64,000 bases of DNA, taken from the NCBI RefSeq assembly GCF_004570865.1, contig NZ_SPQS01000003.1, positions 186,001 through 250,000 of the forward strand. Direction: 5' to 3'. The stretch is from Bradyrhizobium frederickii (lineage in GTDB: Bacteria > Pseudomonadota > Alphaproteobacteria > Rhizobiales > Xanthobacteraceae). Below are positions 7,621-17,236 of the stretch, piece after piece. Position 1 is the stretch's first letter; every line of letters starts with the position of its first letter. The notes beneath the pieces were generated by a model. It ran no database searches. It was not told the origin of the DNA and was given only the letters and a program-made list of their open reading frames with translations. Both the position numbers and the translations under genes were made by a program.

Positions 7621-9131
7621 CACGTAAACTTCCGCCAGCTTCGCCCGTCGCGCCGCAGCAGCTCGTCGGCGCATTTCGGCCCGTCGCTGCCGGCTTCATA
7701 GGTCTCGATGCCGTTGGTGCCCGCGCTTTTCCAGGCGTCCAGGAACGGCTGCACCGCCTGCCATCCGGCCTCGATGCCATCGGCGCGCTGGAACAGGATG
7801 TTGTCGCCGATCATGCAGTCGTAGATCAACGTCTCATAGCCGGTCGAGGGATCGGCCCGGAAATAGTCGCCATAGCGAAACTTCATCTCGACGCCGTCGA
7901 TGGTGACGCTCGGCCCCGGGATCTTGGCGTTGAACTGGAGCTCGATGGTCTCGGTCGGTGCGATGCCGATGGTCAGGAAGTTCTGCGACAGGCGATCGAT
8001 CGTCGTGCCCGAGAACATCGAAAGCGGCGCCTGCTTGAACTTGATCGCAACTTCCGTGCGCTTGTGCGCCAGAGCCTTGCCGGTGCGCAGATAGAACGGC
8101 ACGCCGGCCCAGCGCCAATTGTCGATCATCAGCTTCAGCGCGACATAGGTTTCGGTGGTGCTGCCGGGCTTGACGTCCTCGGTCTTGTGATAGTCCGGGA
8201 TCTCCTCGTCGCCGATCCGCCCCGCGAGATATTGCGCGCGCACCGAATTTCTCAAGGCTTCCTCCCGGCTCGGCTGCTGAATCGAGGTGAGCACTTCGGC
8301 CTTCTCGGAGCGCACGGAATGCGCATCGAAACGCGCGGGCGGCTCCATCGCGACCAGCGACATCAGCTGGAAGAGATGGTTCGGCACCATGTCGCGGAGC
8401 GCGCCGGTCGCATCGTAGAAGCCGCCACGATGGCCGACACCGAGCTTCTCCTCCACCGTGATCTGGATGTGGTCGATGTGGTTGCGATTCCAGATCGGCT
8501 CGAACATGCCGTTGGCAAAGCGCAGCACCAGGATGTTCTGCACCGTCTCCTTGCCGAGATAATGATCGATCCGGTAGATCTGGTGCTCCTCCATGATCTT
8601 CAAGAGCTCGGCGTTGAGCGCGCGCGCCGAAGCGAGGTCGGTGCCGAACGGTTTTTCGATCACCAGCCGCCGCCAGGCGCCGTTCTCCTTCGTCAACCCG
8701 GTGCGACCGAGCTCGCGCGCGGTCGGCGCGAACGCGGCCGGTGGGGTGGCAAGGTAGAACAGGCGGTTGCCGCCGGTGCCTTGCGAGCACTCCAGCGAGT
8801 CCAGGTGCTCGCGCAAGCGGTCGAACGACGGCGGGTCCTTCGGATCGGCCTCGACGAAGGTGACGCATTGCAGCAGCTGTCTTGCGACGTCGTCGTCGAC
8901 CGGCCGCGTCGCGAATTCGCGCAAGCCCGTCATCAGGCTGTCGCGCAGCTCGTCATCCGACTGGCGCTTGCGGCCGACGCCGACGACGCAGAACTTTTCC
9001 GGCAACAGGTTCTCGGCGGCGAGATTGTAGAGCGACGGCATCACCAGCCGATGGGTGAGGTCGCCGGTCACGCCAAAGATGACGAAGGCGCAATTCTCAG
9101 GCTTGCGCTTTGGCTGCGGATCTTTTGTCAC
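7620..9131 (-). CDS. zwf: glucose-6-phosphate 1-dehydrogenase
   Basis: 503-residue enzyme oxidising glucose-6-phosphate to the lactone with reduction of NAD(P)+, the entry to the oxidative pentose phosphate and Entner-Doudoroff routes. The coenzyme loop is VIFGVTGDLTHR near the N-terminus and the active-site signature RIDHYLGKETVQN carries the catalytic His. Length is normal. The start is GTG 9131 with a GAAGG-type site about 10 nt upstream, 27 bp after gnd. The end overlaps pgl by one nucleotide. Confidence 0.96.
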   Translation of the reverse strand: MTKDPQPKRKPENCAFVIFGVTGDLTHRLVMPSLYNLAAENLLPEKFCVVGVGRKRQSDDELRDSLMTGLREFATRPVDDDVARQLLQCVTFVEADPKDPPSFDRLREHLDSLECSQGTGGNRLFYLATPPAAFAPTARELGRTGLTKENGAWRRLVIEKPFGTDLASARALNAELLKIMEEHQIYRIDHYLGKETVQNILVLRFANGMFEPIWNRNHIDHIQITVEEKLGVGHRGGFYDATGALRDMVPNHLFQLMSLVAMEPPARFDAHSVRSEKAEVLTSIQQPSREEALRNSVRAQYLAGRIGDEEIPDYHKTEDVKPGSTTETYVALKLMIDNWRWAGVPFYLRTGKALAHKRTEVAIKFKQAPLSMFSGTTIDRLSQNFLTIGIAPTETIELQFNAKIPGPSVTIDGVEMKFRYGDYFRADPSTGYETLIYDCMIGDNILFQRADGIEAGWQAVQPFLDAWKSAGTNGIETYEAGSDGPKCADELLRRDGRSWRKFT

Positions 9132-9158
9132 GAATGATGAGCCTTCGCTTGTTACGTC

Positions 9159-10154
9159 TTATTTCGGCTTCGTGCCCGGCTGCTTCGGCTCCTTGTGGCC
9201 GCCGAATCCCGCGCGCATCGCGGAGAGAATTTTCTCGGCGAAGGTGTGTTCCTGGCGGGAACGGAAACGTGTGTAGAGCGCGGCGGTCAGGACTTCGGCC
9301 GGTACGGCCTCGTCGATCGCGGCATTCACGGTCCAGCGTCCTTCGCCGGAATCCTCGACGAAGCCGGAATATTCCGACAGCTGCGGGCTGTCGGCGAGCG
9401 CGGTCGAGGTGAGGTCGAGCAGCCATGACGGGATCACGCTGCCGCGCCGCCACACTTCCGCGATGTCGGCGAGGTCGAAATCGTAGCGGTGATCCGCCGG
9501 CAGGGCCTCGATATTGGCGTTCTTGAGGATGTCGAACCCTTCGGCATAGGCCTGCATCAGGCCGTATTCGATGCCGTTGTGGATCATCTTGACGAAATGG
9601 CCGGCGCCGACGGGGCCGGCGTGGATGTAGCCCTGCTCGATGCGGGGATCGCGGCCCTCGCGTCCCTCCGTGCGTGGAATGTCGCCGGCGCCGGGCGCGA
9701 GCCCGGCGAAGATCGGGTCGAGCCGGTCCACCACGGTCTTCTCGCCGCCGATCATCATGCAATAGCCGCGGTCGAGCCCCCAGACGCCGCCTGAGGTGCC
9801 GACGTCGACATAGTGGATGCCGCGGGCCTTCAGCGCCTTGCCGCGGCGGACGTCGTCCTGCCAGAAGGTGTTGCCGCCGTCGATGATGACGTCGCCTTCC
9901 TGCATCACGCCGGCGATCGTGTCGATCGTCGTCTCTGTGATGTGGCCGGCCGGCAGCATCACCCAGGCCGTGCGCGGCCGCTCGAGTTTCGAGATGAAGT
10001 CCTCGAGCGAGGCGGAGCCGACTGCGCCGTCCGCGGCAAGGCCCGCGACGGCCTTGGCGTCCTTATCGTAGACCACGGTCGAATGTCCCTGGCGCATCAG
10101 GCGGCGAACGATGTTGCCGCCCATCCGGCCGAGGCCGATCATGCCGAGTTGCAT
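9159..10154 (-). CDS. gnd: 6-phosphogluconate dehydrogenase, short (GndA/NAD-type) form
   Basis: 331-residue decarboxylating dehydrogenase converting 6-phosphogluconate to ribulose-5-phosphate. The Rossmann motif is [15 protein letters not shown], followed by [23 protein letters not shown] and [17 protein letters not shown], which carries the catalytic Lys and Glu. At about 330 residues it belongs to the short class, many members of which use NAD+; coenzyme choice is inferred. ATG 10154 has AGGGA about 9 nt upstream and is preferred to a TTG two codons earlier. It is 12 bp from the tal-pgi stop. Confidence 0.93.
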   Translation of the reverse strand: MQLGMIGLGRMGGNIVRRLMRQGHSTVVYDKDAKAVAGLAADGAVGSASLEDFISKLERPRTAWVMLPAGHITETTIDTIAGVMQEGDVIIDGGNTFWQDDVRRGKALKARGIHYVDVGTSGGVWGLDRGYCMMIGGEKTVVDRLDPIFAGLAPGAGDIPRTEGREGRDPRIEQGYIHAGPVGAGHFVKMIHNGIEYGLMQAYAEGFDILKNANIEALPADHRYDFDLADIAEVWRRGSVIPSWLLDLTSTALADSPQLSEYSGFVEDSGEGRWTVNAAIDEAVPAEVLTAALYTRFRSRQEHTFAEKILSAMRAGFGGHKEPKQPGTKPK

Positions 10155-10166
10155 TGGCAATATTCC

Positions 10167-13016
10167 CTAGTTCAGCGCGTCGTTGAGCGCTGCATTGAGC
10201 GCGGCGAGGCCCTTCTTGAGCCCGCCCTTCAGGTGCACGCGCAGCGCGCGCCGGCCGCGTTCGGTCAGCACGTCGAAATCGCCCCGCGCCTGGGCGGCCT
10301 TGATCACGCCGAAGCTCGCCTTCTGGCCCGGCACCTCGAGGTCCTTGGCATCGTCGGCGGTGATCTGGAGGAACACGCCGCTGTCGGGTCCGCCCTTGTA
10401 GGCCTGTCCGGTCGAGTGCAGGAAGCGCGGCCCGAACTCGGCGCAGGTCGCGACGTGCCGCTTCTCGCGCACTTCCAGCCGCATGGCCTGGAGCGCATCG
10501 ATCGTCGCCTTGTCACGCGCGATGTAGCCGAGCAGCGCGACATAGTCGCCATGGCCCGAGCGCGACAGATGCGCCTTCAGCCACGAGGTGAGGTCGCCAT
10601 TGGCGCCGGCGGCGCGCAGCGCGGTGGCGTTGGCCTCGTCGGTGTAGAGATCGGCCTCGTCGGTGCTGATCACCGGCTGCTCTTCCGGCAGCGCGCCGGT
10701 CTTTTCGAACGCGGCGGTGAGCTCACGGGTCTTGATCTTGGCCGCTTCCACGTCCGGCTGGTCGAACGGGTTGATGCCGAGGATCGAGCCCGCCACGGCG
10801 GTTGCCATTTCGAAGCGGAAGAACTCCTGGCCGAGATGGTCGATCGACTTCATGACGATGCGCACCACGGGATGGCCGGCCGCTTCGATCGCGGCGAGCT
10901 TGGAATCGTGGGCGGCGTCCGCTTCGCCTTCGATGCGGATGTCGATGAAGAAGCGGTCGTTGCCGTAGACGGAAGGGTCGCCCAGCGGCTCGCCCTCGAT
11001 CGGGATCAGGCCCTTGCCTTCCTTGCCGGTCGATTCGGCGATGAGCTGCTCGGCCCAGGCGCCGAAATCGGCGATCTTCTTCGAGGCCAGGATCGTCACC
11101 TTGTCGCGGCCCTCGAGGCCGGCGAGGCCCATGGCGAGACCGAGCTGCACGCCCGGGTTTTCGCTCGGCGGCACGTCCGGTCCACAGGAGCGGGCCATCG
11201 AGAGCGCATGCTTGACGAAGGTCTTGACGTCGATACCGGCGGTTGCCGCCGGCACCAGGCCGAACGGCGACAGCACCGAATAGCGGCCGCCGATCGACGG
11301 CTCGCCGTGGAAGATGCGGGCATAGCTCAGCTTCTTCGCCGCCTTCTCCAGCGAGGAGCCGGGATCGGTCACCGCGATGAAGCGGTGGCCGGTCTTCACC
11401 TTCGCACCCACCGCCTTTGCAACCTGTTGATGAAAATAGTCCTTCATCGCGTTCGGCTCGGTGGTGCCGCCGGACTTGCTGGAGACGATGAACACGGTGT
11501 TGGCGATGTCGATCTTCGCCTCCATCGCGCGGACCTCGGCCGGATCGGTCGAATCCAGCACGTGCAGCTTCGGGAAGCCGGGCTTCTTGCCAAAGGTCTC
11601 GGCCAGCACCTCGGGGCCGAGGCTCGATCCGCCCATGCCGAGCACGACGGCGTCGGAGAATTTCTGGCCCTTCACGCGGCCCGCATAGTCCTCGTAATCG
11701 GCGACGTCGGCCTTGGCGGGGCTGTCGAGCCAGCCGAGCCATTTGTCCTCGTCGGCGCCGGTCCACACCGACTTGTCGCGCTGCCACAGCCTGCGGATCT
11801 TGGCGGACGCCCGCCATTCCTCCGTGCTCTTGGCCACGGCCTTGCCGAGGCCGTCGCCGAGCGAGAGCTCTTGCCGATCAAGCGCCGGCGCGAGCACGGT
11901 GGCGCGCTTGTGGGCGACCGCGCCGTAGAGCTTGTCGGCGGCGTCCGCGAACAGCTTGACGCCGTCCTTGACCAGCTCCTCGGTGATGGCGTCGAGCGAG
12001 ATGCCGGAGCGCTCCAGCTCTTCGAGCACGCGCCTCGCCTCGTCGACGTTCTCCTCCAGGCTGTCGCGCGGCTTACCGTGGTCGCGGAACGCGTCCAGCG
12101 TTGCCGGCGGCACCGTGTTGATGGTGTCCGGGCCGATCAGCTCCTCGACATAGAGGACGTCGCTGTAATCCTTGTTCTTGGTGCCGGTCGAGGCCCACAG
12201 CATGCGCTGCGGCTTGGCGCCCTTGGCGGCGAGCTTGTCCCAGCGCGGGCCCGAGAACAGGCGCTTGTAGTCCTGGTAGGCAACCTTGGCGTTGGCGATC
12301 GCGATCTTGCCCTTCAGCGCGGCGAGCCGCTCCTTCTCGGACGGGTCGTTGGCGCGGGCGATCTTGTCGTCGAGCTGCTTGTCGACCACGGAGTCGATGC
12401 GGCTGACGAAGAAGCTCGCCACGCTCGCGACATGCGAGGGGTCGCCGCCGCCGGCGACGTATTTCTCGAGACCGGCGATGTAGGCTTCGGCCACCTGGAG
12501 GTAGACCGCCCTGGAGAACAGCAACGTGATGTTGATGCTGATGCCGTCGCCGATCAGGGTCTCGATCGCCGGCAGGCCCTCGGGCGTCGCCGGCACCTTT
12601 ACCATCAGGTTCTTGCGATCAACGTCCTTCCACAGCCGCCGCGCTTCGGCGACCGTGCCCGATGTGTCCATGGCGAGATAGGGCGAGACTTCCAGGCTGA
12701 CATAGCCGTCACCCCCTTTGAGGCGGTCATAGACCGGGCGGAGCACGTCGGCGGCGTTCTGGATGTCCTCGACCGCGACGGCCTCGAACAAATCGGCCAC
12801 CGTCCGGTCGCCGCGCTTCAGCGCCTTGCCGATCGGGGCATCGTATTCGTCCGAGCTGCCGATCGCCTTCTCGAAGATCGAGGGATTGGAGGTGACGCCC
12901 TTGACGCCGTCGGTGTCGATCAGCCGCTTCAGGTCGCCCTTGGCGATGAAGCCACGGGCCAGGAAGTCCAGCCAGACGGCTTGTCCGTGCTTTTCCAGCT
13001 CTTTGACGGGATTCAT
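10167..13016 (-). CDS. tal-pgi: bifunctional transaldolase / glucose-6-phosphate isomerase
   Basis: 949-residue natural fusion. Residues about 1-370 are transaldolase: GVTSNPSIFEKAI, then NLMVKVPATPEG with the Schiff-base Lys140, and the SVASFFVSRIDSVVD block. Residues about 390-949 are phosphoglucose isomerase: VLGMGGSSLGPEV near 458, SKSGGTTEPN, and GRYSVLSPFG. It interconverts glucose-6-P and fructose-6-P and links the non-oxidative pentose phosphate branch to glycolysis in one polypeptide, a known architecture in rhizobia and some other bacteria. First gene of a six-gene minus-strand operon with gnd, zwf, pgl, gntK and a HAD phosphatase. ATG 13016 is preceded by GGAG about 13 nt upstream. 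Confidence 0.95.
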   Translation of the reverse strand: MNPVKELEKHGQAVWLDFLARGFIAKGDLKRLIDTDGVKGVTSNPSIFEKAIGSSDEYDAPIGKALKRGDRTVADLFEAVAVEDIQNAADVLRPVYDRLKGGDGYVSLEVSPYLAMDTSGTVAEARRLWKDVDRKNLMVKVPATPEGLPAIETLIGDGISINITLLFSRAVYLQVAEAYIAGLEKYVAGGGDPSHVASVASFFVSRIDSVVDKQLDDKIARANDPSEKERLAALKGKIAIANAKVAYQDYKRLFSGPRWDKLAAKGAKPQRMLWASTGTKNKDYSDVLYVEELIGPDTINTVPPATLDAFRDHGKPRDSLEENVDEARRVLEELERSGISLDAITEELVKDGVKLFADAADKLYGAVAHKRATVLAPALDRQELSLGDGLGKAVAKSTEEWRASAKIRRLWQRDKSVWTGADEDKWLGWLDSPAKADVADYEDYAGRVKGQKFSDAVVLGMGGSSLGPEVLAETFGKKPGFPKLHVLDSTDPAEVRAMEAKIDIANTVFIVSSKSGGTTEPNAMKDYFHQQVAKAVGAKVKTGHRFIAVTDPGSSLEKAAKKLSYARIFHGEPSIGGRYSVLSPFGLVPAATAGIDVKTFVKHALSMARSCGPDVPPSENPGVQLGLAMGLAGLEGRDKVTILASKKIADFGAWAEQLIAESTGKEGKGLIPIEGEPLGDPSVYGNDRFFIDIRIEGEADAAHDSKLAAIEAAGHPVVRIVMKSIDHLGQEFFRFEMATAVAGSILGINPFDQPDVEAAKIKTRELTAAFEKTGALPEEQPVISTDEADLYTDEANATALRAAGANGDLTSWLKAHLSRSGHGDYVALLGYIARDKATIDALQAMRLEVREKRHVATCAEFGPRFLHSTGQAYKGGPDSGVFLQITADDAKDLEVPGQKASFGVIKAAQARGDFDVLTERGRRALRVHLKGGLKKGLAALNAALNDALN

Positions 13017-13211
13017 GATGCTTATTTATCTCCAAGCCTGCGGGCGAGGGGTTTCCGCGCCGGTCCTGACGCGCTATCCTCTAGCTTACCTGCTCCCGGG
13101 AGGGAACCAATCAAGGGTACAGGCGTCCTACCCTCCAGTGTAACTCCGTCGCGATCATGGCGATCCGGGCGGCAGTAGAGGTTGTCGCGCAAAAAGTCGT
13201 CGGGGTCGCGA

Positions 13212-13733
13212 ATGGCCGTGCTGGGGGAAAGCATGCCCGCTCGTCACGAAGGCTTGGCGATCGAAGGCTTGGCGATCGAAGGCTTGGCGATGGCTGTCGG
13301 CAACACTGCGCCGCCGGGCGGCCAAGCCGGATCCGTCGACGGATCGCACGATCTCGAAATCAGCCCATGGAGGACCCTGCTGCGACTGCTGGTCGCGGCG
13401 GGCTTTACGATGACCCTGCTCAGTGCGACCCTCGGCTTCGACTGGTGGGATGGTCTTGGCGAATACGGCACGGTGGCCGGACATGCCGGCGTCGCGGCGC
13501 TCGCCTTGATGACGATCGGGCTGATCCGGATGCTCCCCACCCAGCGCGGCGCGGTGGCCGTGGTCAATCCCTTCGGCATCCGCGATCTCCGCATCGGCCA
13601 GGAATTTCTGCCCGGGGATTCGATCAGGAAGATGAACGCGGCTTTCCAAGACGGCGCTCAAGGCTTCGCCGTACAAGCGTCACAAGATCGCCGCTGGCGG
13701 ATCGCTATGCTGCAACGCCGGATGAACGTGTAA
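13212..13733 (+). CDS. hypothetical membrane protein with N-terminal pentapeptide repeats
   Basis: About 173 residues, no family recognised. The N-terminal part holds three tandem copies of EGLAI/M, then a hydrophilic stretch. Two likely membrane helices follow ([19 protein letters not shown] and VAGHAGVAALALMTIGLIRML) with a WWDGLGEYG loop between them. The C-terminal 75 residues are soluble (GIRDLRIGQEFLPGDSIRKM). ATG 13212 and ATG 13233 are both possible; the latter has a GGGGGA box at good distance, and a TTG at 13182 would lengthen the protein. It diverges from the tal-pgi operon and precedes prkA. Confidence 0.65.
   Translation: MAVLGESMPARHEGLAIEGLAIEGLAMAVGNTAPPGGQAGSVDGSHDLEISPWRTLLRLLVAAGFTMTLLSATLGFDWWDGLGEYGTVAGHAGVAALALMTIGLIRMLPTQRGAVAVVNPFGIRDLRIGQEFLPGDSIRKMNAAFQDGAQGFAVQASQDRRWRIAMLQRRMNV
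13248..13292 (+). repeat. three tandem 15-bp repeats inside a coding region
   Basis: GAAGGCTTGGCGATC occurs at 13248-13262 and 13263-13277, and with a final G at 13278-13292. Being a multiple of three, it codes in-frame copies of a five-residue unit at the N-terminus of the hypothetical membrane protein. Copy number may vary between strains. Confidence 0.95.
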
Positions 13734-13924
13734 CCCCGGTAATGCCCGGATGTTGCGAGCAAGTGACATTTTCTGGAAATGAGCCAATATAGACGGAGAT
13801 TCGCACAAATTACGGGCAGGTGCCTGTTCGTAACTCAATGAGTGCCTACGTTGTGCGTTGCGTCGTGTCGGCACCCGGGTGTCCAATGATCGTCATGTGC
13901 TCACGCTGATTCGAAATGGCCTGA

Positions 13925-13950
13925 GGAACGGTCCGGTAACTGCTTTCGTT
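13925..13950 (+). promoter_or_regulatory. EcfG-type general stress promoter of prkA-yeaH-spoVR
   Basis: GGAAC at 13925-13929, a 17-nt spacer, then CGTT at 13947-13950. This matches the GGAAC-N16/17-CGTT pattern known for alphaproteobacterial EcfG sigma factors controlled by PhyR-NepR. It ends 34 nt before the prkA ATG, leaving a short leader that contains a CGGAGAGGG ribosome-binding site. The operon it would drive is a recognised stress and stationary-phase operon in other bacteria, which supports the call. Confidence 0.7.
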
Positions 13951-13984
13951 TCAGCTTGTAGCGGAACTCACGCGGAGAGGGATC

Positions 13985-15928
13985 ATGTACAACGATTCTC
14001 TATTCAACGCTTTCGCTCGGTCGTTCGAGGCGAGAAGCCAGCACGACATGTCGATGGCGGAATATCTGGAATCGTGTCGAAGCGATCCCATGAAATACGC
14101 GAACGCGGCCGAACGACTGCTAGCAGCGATCGGTGAACCTCAGACGATTGACACGGCCAAGGACCCACGCCTTGGCCGTATTTTTTTGAACCGCACGATC
14201 CGGACCTATCCGGCCTTCGCCGGGTTCTACGGCATGGAAGAAACCATCGAGCGCATCGTTGGTTTCTTCCGTCATGCGGCGCAGGGCCTCGAAGAGCGCA
14301 AGCAGATCCTCTACCTGCTCGGGCCGGTCGGCGGCGGCAAGTCTTCGCTCGCCGAGCGGCTGAAGTCGCTGATGGAAGTGCATCCGATCTACGTGCTCAA
14401 GGCCGGCGACGAACTCTCCCCGGTGTTCGAGAGCCCGCTCAGCCTGTTCGATCCCGAACAGCTCGGCCCGATGCTGGAAGAGAAATACGGCATTCCGCGC
14501 CGGCGTCTCACCGGCTTGATGAGCCCATGGTGCTACAAGCGGCTGGAAGCCTTCGGCGGCGACATTTCCCAGTTCCGGGTCGCGAAGATCCAGCCGTCGC
14601 GGCTGCGTCAGATCGGCATCGCCAAGACTGAGCCGGGTGACGAGAACAACCAGGACATCTCCTCGCTGGTCGGCAAGGTCGACATCCGCAAGCTCGAGAC
14701 CTACGCCCAGAACGATCCCGACGCCTACAGCTATTCCGGCGGCCTCAACCGCGCCAACCAGGGCGTGCTCGAGTTCGTCGAGATGTTCAAGGCGCCGATC
14801 AAGATGCTGCACCCGCTCCTGACCGCGACGCAGGAGGGCAATTACATCGGCACCGAGAATATCGGCGCGATCCCGTTCACCGGCGTGATCCTGGCGCATT
14901 CCAACGAAGCCGAGTGGGCGAGCTTCAAGGCGAACAAGAACAACGAAGCCTTCATCGACCGCATCTGCGTGATCAAGGTGCCGTACTGCCTGCGCGTCAC
15001 CGAAGAGCAGAAGATCTACGAGAAGCTGATCCAGGGCTCCGAGCTCGCCGCGGCGCCCTGCGCGCCGTCGACGCTGGAGACACTGGCGCGGTTCTCGGTG
15101 ATGTCGCGCCTGCGCAAGCACGAGAATTCCACCCTGTTCGGCAAGATGCGGGTCTACGACGGCGAGAGCCTGAAGGAATCCGACCCGAAGGCGCGCAGCG
15201 TCCAGGAATATCGCGACGCCGCGGGCGTCGACGAGGGCATGGACGGTGTTTCCACCCGCTTCGCCTTCAAGATCCTGGCTGCGACCTTCAACCACGATCC
15301 GCAGGAGGTTGCAGCCGACGCCGTGCATCTGATGTACGCGCTGGAGCAGGCGATCCGCAGGGAGCAGCTGCCGGAGGAAGTCGAGAAGCGCTATCTCGAA
15401 TTCATCAAGGCGGATCTCGCGCCGCGTTATGCCGAGTTCATCGGCAACGAGATCCAGAAGGCCTATCTGGAATCCTACTCGGATTACGGCCAGAACCTGT
15501 TCGATCGCTACGTCGACTATGCCGACGCCTGGATCGAGGACCAGGACTTCAAGGATCCCGACACCGGCCAGCTGCTCGATCGCGAGCTTTTGAACCAGGA
15601 GCTGACGAAAATCGAGAAGCCGGCGGGCATCGCCAACCCCAAGGACTTCCGCAACGAGGTCGTCAAATTCTCGTTACGGTCGCGGGCCCAGAATGGTGGC
15701 AAAAATCCGGCCTGGACCTCCTACGAGAAGATTCGCGACGTGATCGAAAAGAGGATATTCTCGCAAGTCGAGGACCTGCTTCCGGTCATCTCCTTCGGGT
15801 CGAAGAAGGACGGCGAGACGGAGAAGAAGCACGGCGAGTTCGTCGCACGCATGGTGGAGCGTGGCTACACCGAGCGTCAGGTTCGCCGGCTCGTCGAATG
15901 GTACATGCGCGTGAAGCAGGCCGGTTGA
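13985..15928 (+). CDS. prkA: PrkA family AAA+ serine protein kinase/protease
   Basis: 647-residue cytoplasmic PrkA. The N-terminal AAA domain carries the Walker A GPVGGGKSS near residue 115. The C-terminal PrkA domain contains the VSTRFAFKILAATFNHDP and SYSDYGQNLFDRYVDYADAW blocks. The family was described as serine kinases with distant similarity to eukaryotic kinases; Lon-like protease activity has been reported for a Bacillus member, so the biochemical role is unsettled. ATG 13985 follows a CGGAGAGGG site. It is first gene of the prkA-yeaH-spoVR operon, the usual order in proteobacteria, where all three respond to starvation and stress. An EcfG-like promoter sits just upstream. Confidence 0.95.
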   Translation: MYNDSLFNAFARSFEARSQHDMSMAEYLESCRSDPMKYANAAERLLAAIGEPQTIDTAKDPRLGRIFLNRTIRTYPAFAGFYGMEETIERIVGFFRHAAQGLEERKQILYLLGPVGGGKSSLAERLKSLMEVHPIYVLKAGDELSPVFESPLSLFDPEQLGPMLEEKYGIPRRRLTGLMSPWCYKRLEAFGGDISQFRVAKIQPSRLRQIGIAKTEPGDENNQDISSLVGKVDIRKLETYAQNDPDAYSYSGGLNRANQGVLEFVEMFKAPIKMLHPLLTATQEGNYIGTENIGAIPFTGVILAHSNEAEWASFKANKNNEAFIDRICVIKVPYCLRVTEEQKIYEKLIQGSELAAAPCAPSTLETLARFSVMSRLRKHENSTLFGKMRVYDGESLKESDPKARSVQEYRDAAGVDEGMDGVSTRFAFKILAATFNHDPQEVAADAVHLMYALEQAIRREQLPEEVEKRYLEFIKADLAPRYAEFIGNEIQKAYLESYSDYGQNLFDRYVDYADAWIEDQDFKDPDTGQLLDRELLNQELTKIEKPAGIANPKDFRNEVVKFSLRSRAQNGGKNPAWTSYEKIRDVIEKRIFSQVEDLLPVISFGSKKDGETEKKHGEFVARMVERGYTERQVRRLVEWYMRVKQAG

Positions 15929-15952
15929 GGCGGATGGGAGGCGAATGGTAAA

Positions 15953-17236
15953 GTGCCCATTCACATTATTGACAGGCGCCTGAATCCAGGCGGCAAGAGT
16001 CTTGAGAACCGCCAGCGGTTCTTGCGTCGGGCCAAATCCCTGGTGCAGGGCGCCGTCAAGAAGACCTCGCAGGAGCGCGACATCAAGGACGTCCTGGAGG
16101 GGGGCGAGGTCACGATCCCCCTCGACGGCATGCACGAGCCGCGCTTCCGCCGCGAAGGCGGCACGCGCGACATGGTGCTGCCCGGCAACAAGAAGTTTAT
16201 CGAGGGCGATTATCTGCAGCGCTCCGGCCAGGGCAGCGCCAAGGATTCCGGCCCGGGCGAGGGCGACAGCGAGGACGCGTTCCGCTTCGTGCTCTCCCGC
16301 GACGAATTCGTCGATCTGTTCCTGGACGATCTCGAGCTGCCCGATCTTGCCAAGCGCAAGATCGCGCAGACCGAGAGCGAGGGCATCCAGCGTGCCGGCT
16401 ACACCACGTCGGGCTCGCCCGCCAACATCTCGGTGAGCCGGACGGTGAAGCTCGCGCTGGCCCGCCGCATCGCGCTCAAGCGTCCCCGCAAGGACGAGAT
16501 CGAAGAGCTGGAAGCTGCGATCGCGGCCTGCACCGACGAGGACGAGCGTGAGGTGCTGCTCGCCCAGCTCGAGAAGCTCAAGGCGAAATCCAAGCGCATT
16601 CCCTTCATCGATCCGATCGACATCCGCTACCGCCGCTTCGAGACGGTGCCGCGGCCGGTGGCGCAGGCGGTGATGTTCTGCCTGATGGACGTCTCGGGCT
16701 CGATGTCCGAGCACATGAAGGATCTCGCCAAGCGCTTCTACATGCTGCTCTACGTGTTCCTGAAGCGCCGCTACAAGCACGTCGAGATCGTCTTCATCCG
16801 CCACACCGACCGTGCCGAGGAGGTCGACGAGCAGACCTTCTTCTACGGCCCGGCCTCGGGCGGCACGCTGGTTTCCAGCGCCCTGCAGGCGATGCACGAG
16901 ATCGTGCGCGAGCGCTTCAACCCGGCGGACTGGAATATCTACGCCGCGCAAGCCTCCGACGGCGACAATTCCTATTCCGACGGCGAGCTCACCGGCATGC
17001 TGCTGACCGACAAGATCCTGCCGGTCTGCCAGTTCTTTGCCTATCTCGAGGTCGGGGAGTCCGGCGGCAGCGCCTTCGATCTCTCCGATTCCTCGCTCTG
17101 GAGCCTCTATGAGCGCCTGCGCAACAGCGGCGCACCGCTCTCGATGCGCAAGGTCTCGGAGCGCAGCGAGATCTTTCCGGTGTTCCACGATCTGTTTCAG
17201 CGCCGCGAAACTTCCCAGGAGAAGGCCGCTCCATGA
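15953..17236 (+). CDS. yeaH: YeaH/YhbH family protein (DUF444, VWA-like)
   Basis: 427-residue DUF444 protein. The N-terminus matches the family (HIIDRRLNPGGKSLENRQRF). The C-terminal half is a von Willebrand A-like domain with a MIDAS motif, CLMDVSGSMSEH, near residue 243. In between are charged, coiled segments (DEIEELEAAIAACTDEDE). The start is GTG 15953 with GGAGG about 11 nt upstream, 24 bp after prkA. The stop overlaps the spoVR start by 4 nt. It is thought to work with PrkA and SpoVR; the molecular function is unknown. Confidence 0.93.
   Translation: MPIHIIDRRLNPGGKSLENRQRFLRRAKSLVQGAVKKTSQERDIKDVLEGGEVTIPLDGMHEPRFRREGGTRDMVLPGNKKFIEGDYLQRSGQGSAKDSGPGEGDSEDAFRFVLSRDEFVDLFLDDLELPDLAKRKIAQTESEGIQRAGYTTSGSPANISVSRTVKLALARRIALKRPRKDEIEELEAAIAACTDEDEREVLLAQLEKLKAKSKRIPFIDPIDIRYRRFETVPRPVAQAVMFCLMDVSGSMSEHMKDLAKRFYMLLYVFLKRRYKHVEIVFIRHTDRAEEVDEQTFFYGPASGGTLVSSALQAMHEIVRERFNPADWNIYAAQASDGDNSYSDGELTGMLLTDKILPVCQFFAYLEVGESGGSAFDLSDSSLWSLYERLRNSGAPLSMRKVSERSEIFPVFHDLFQRRETSQEKAAP

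Noticed and set aside
9813..13178. Very long open frame on the plus strand opposite gnd and tal-pgi
   Set aside because: Its translation is low-complexity and Arg/Gly/Asp-rich, matching no family, while the minus strand encodes unmistakable enzymes. It is a GC-rich antisense shadow.
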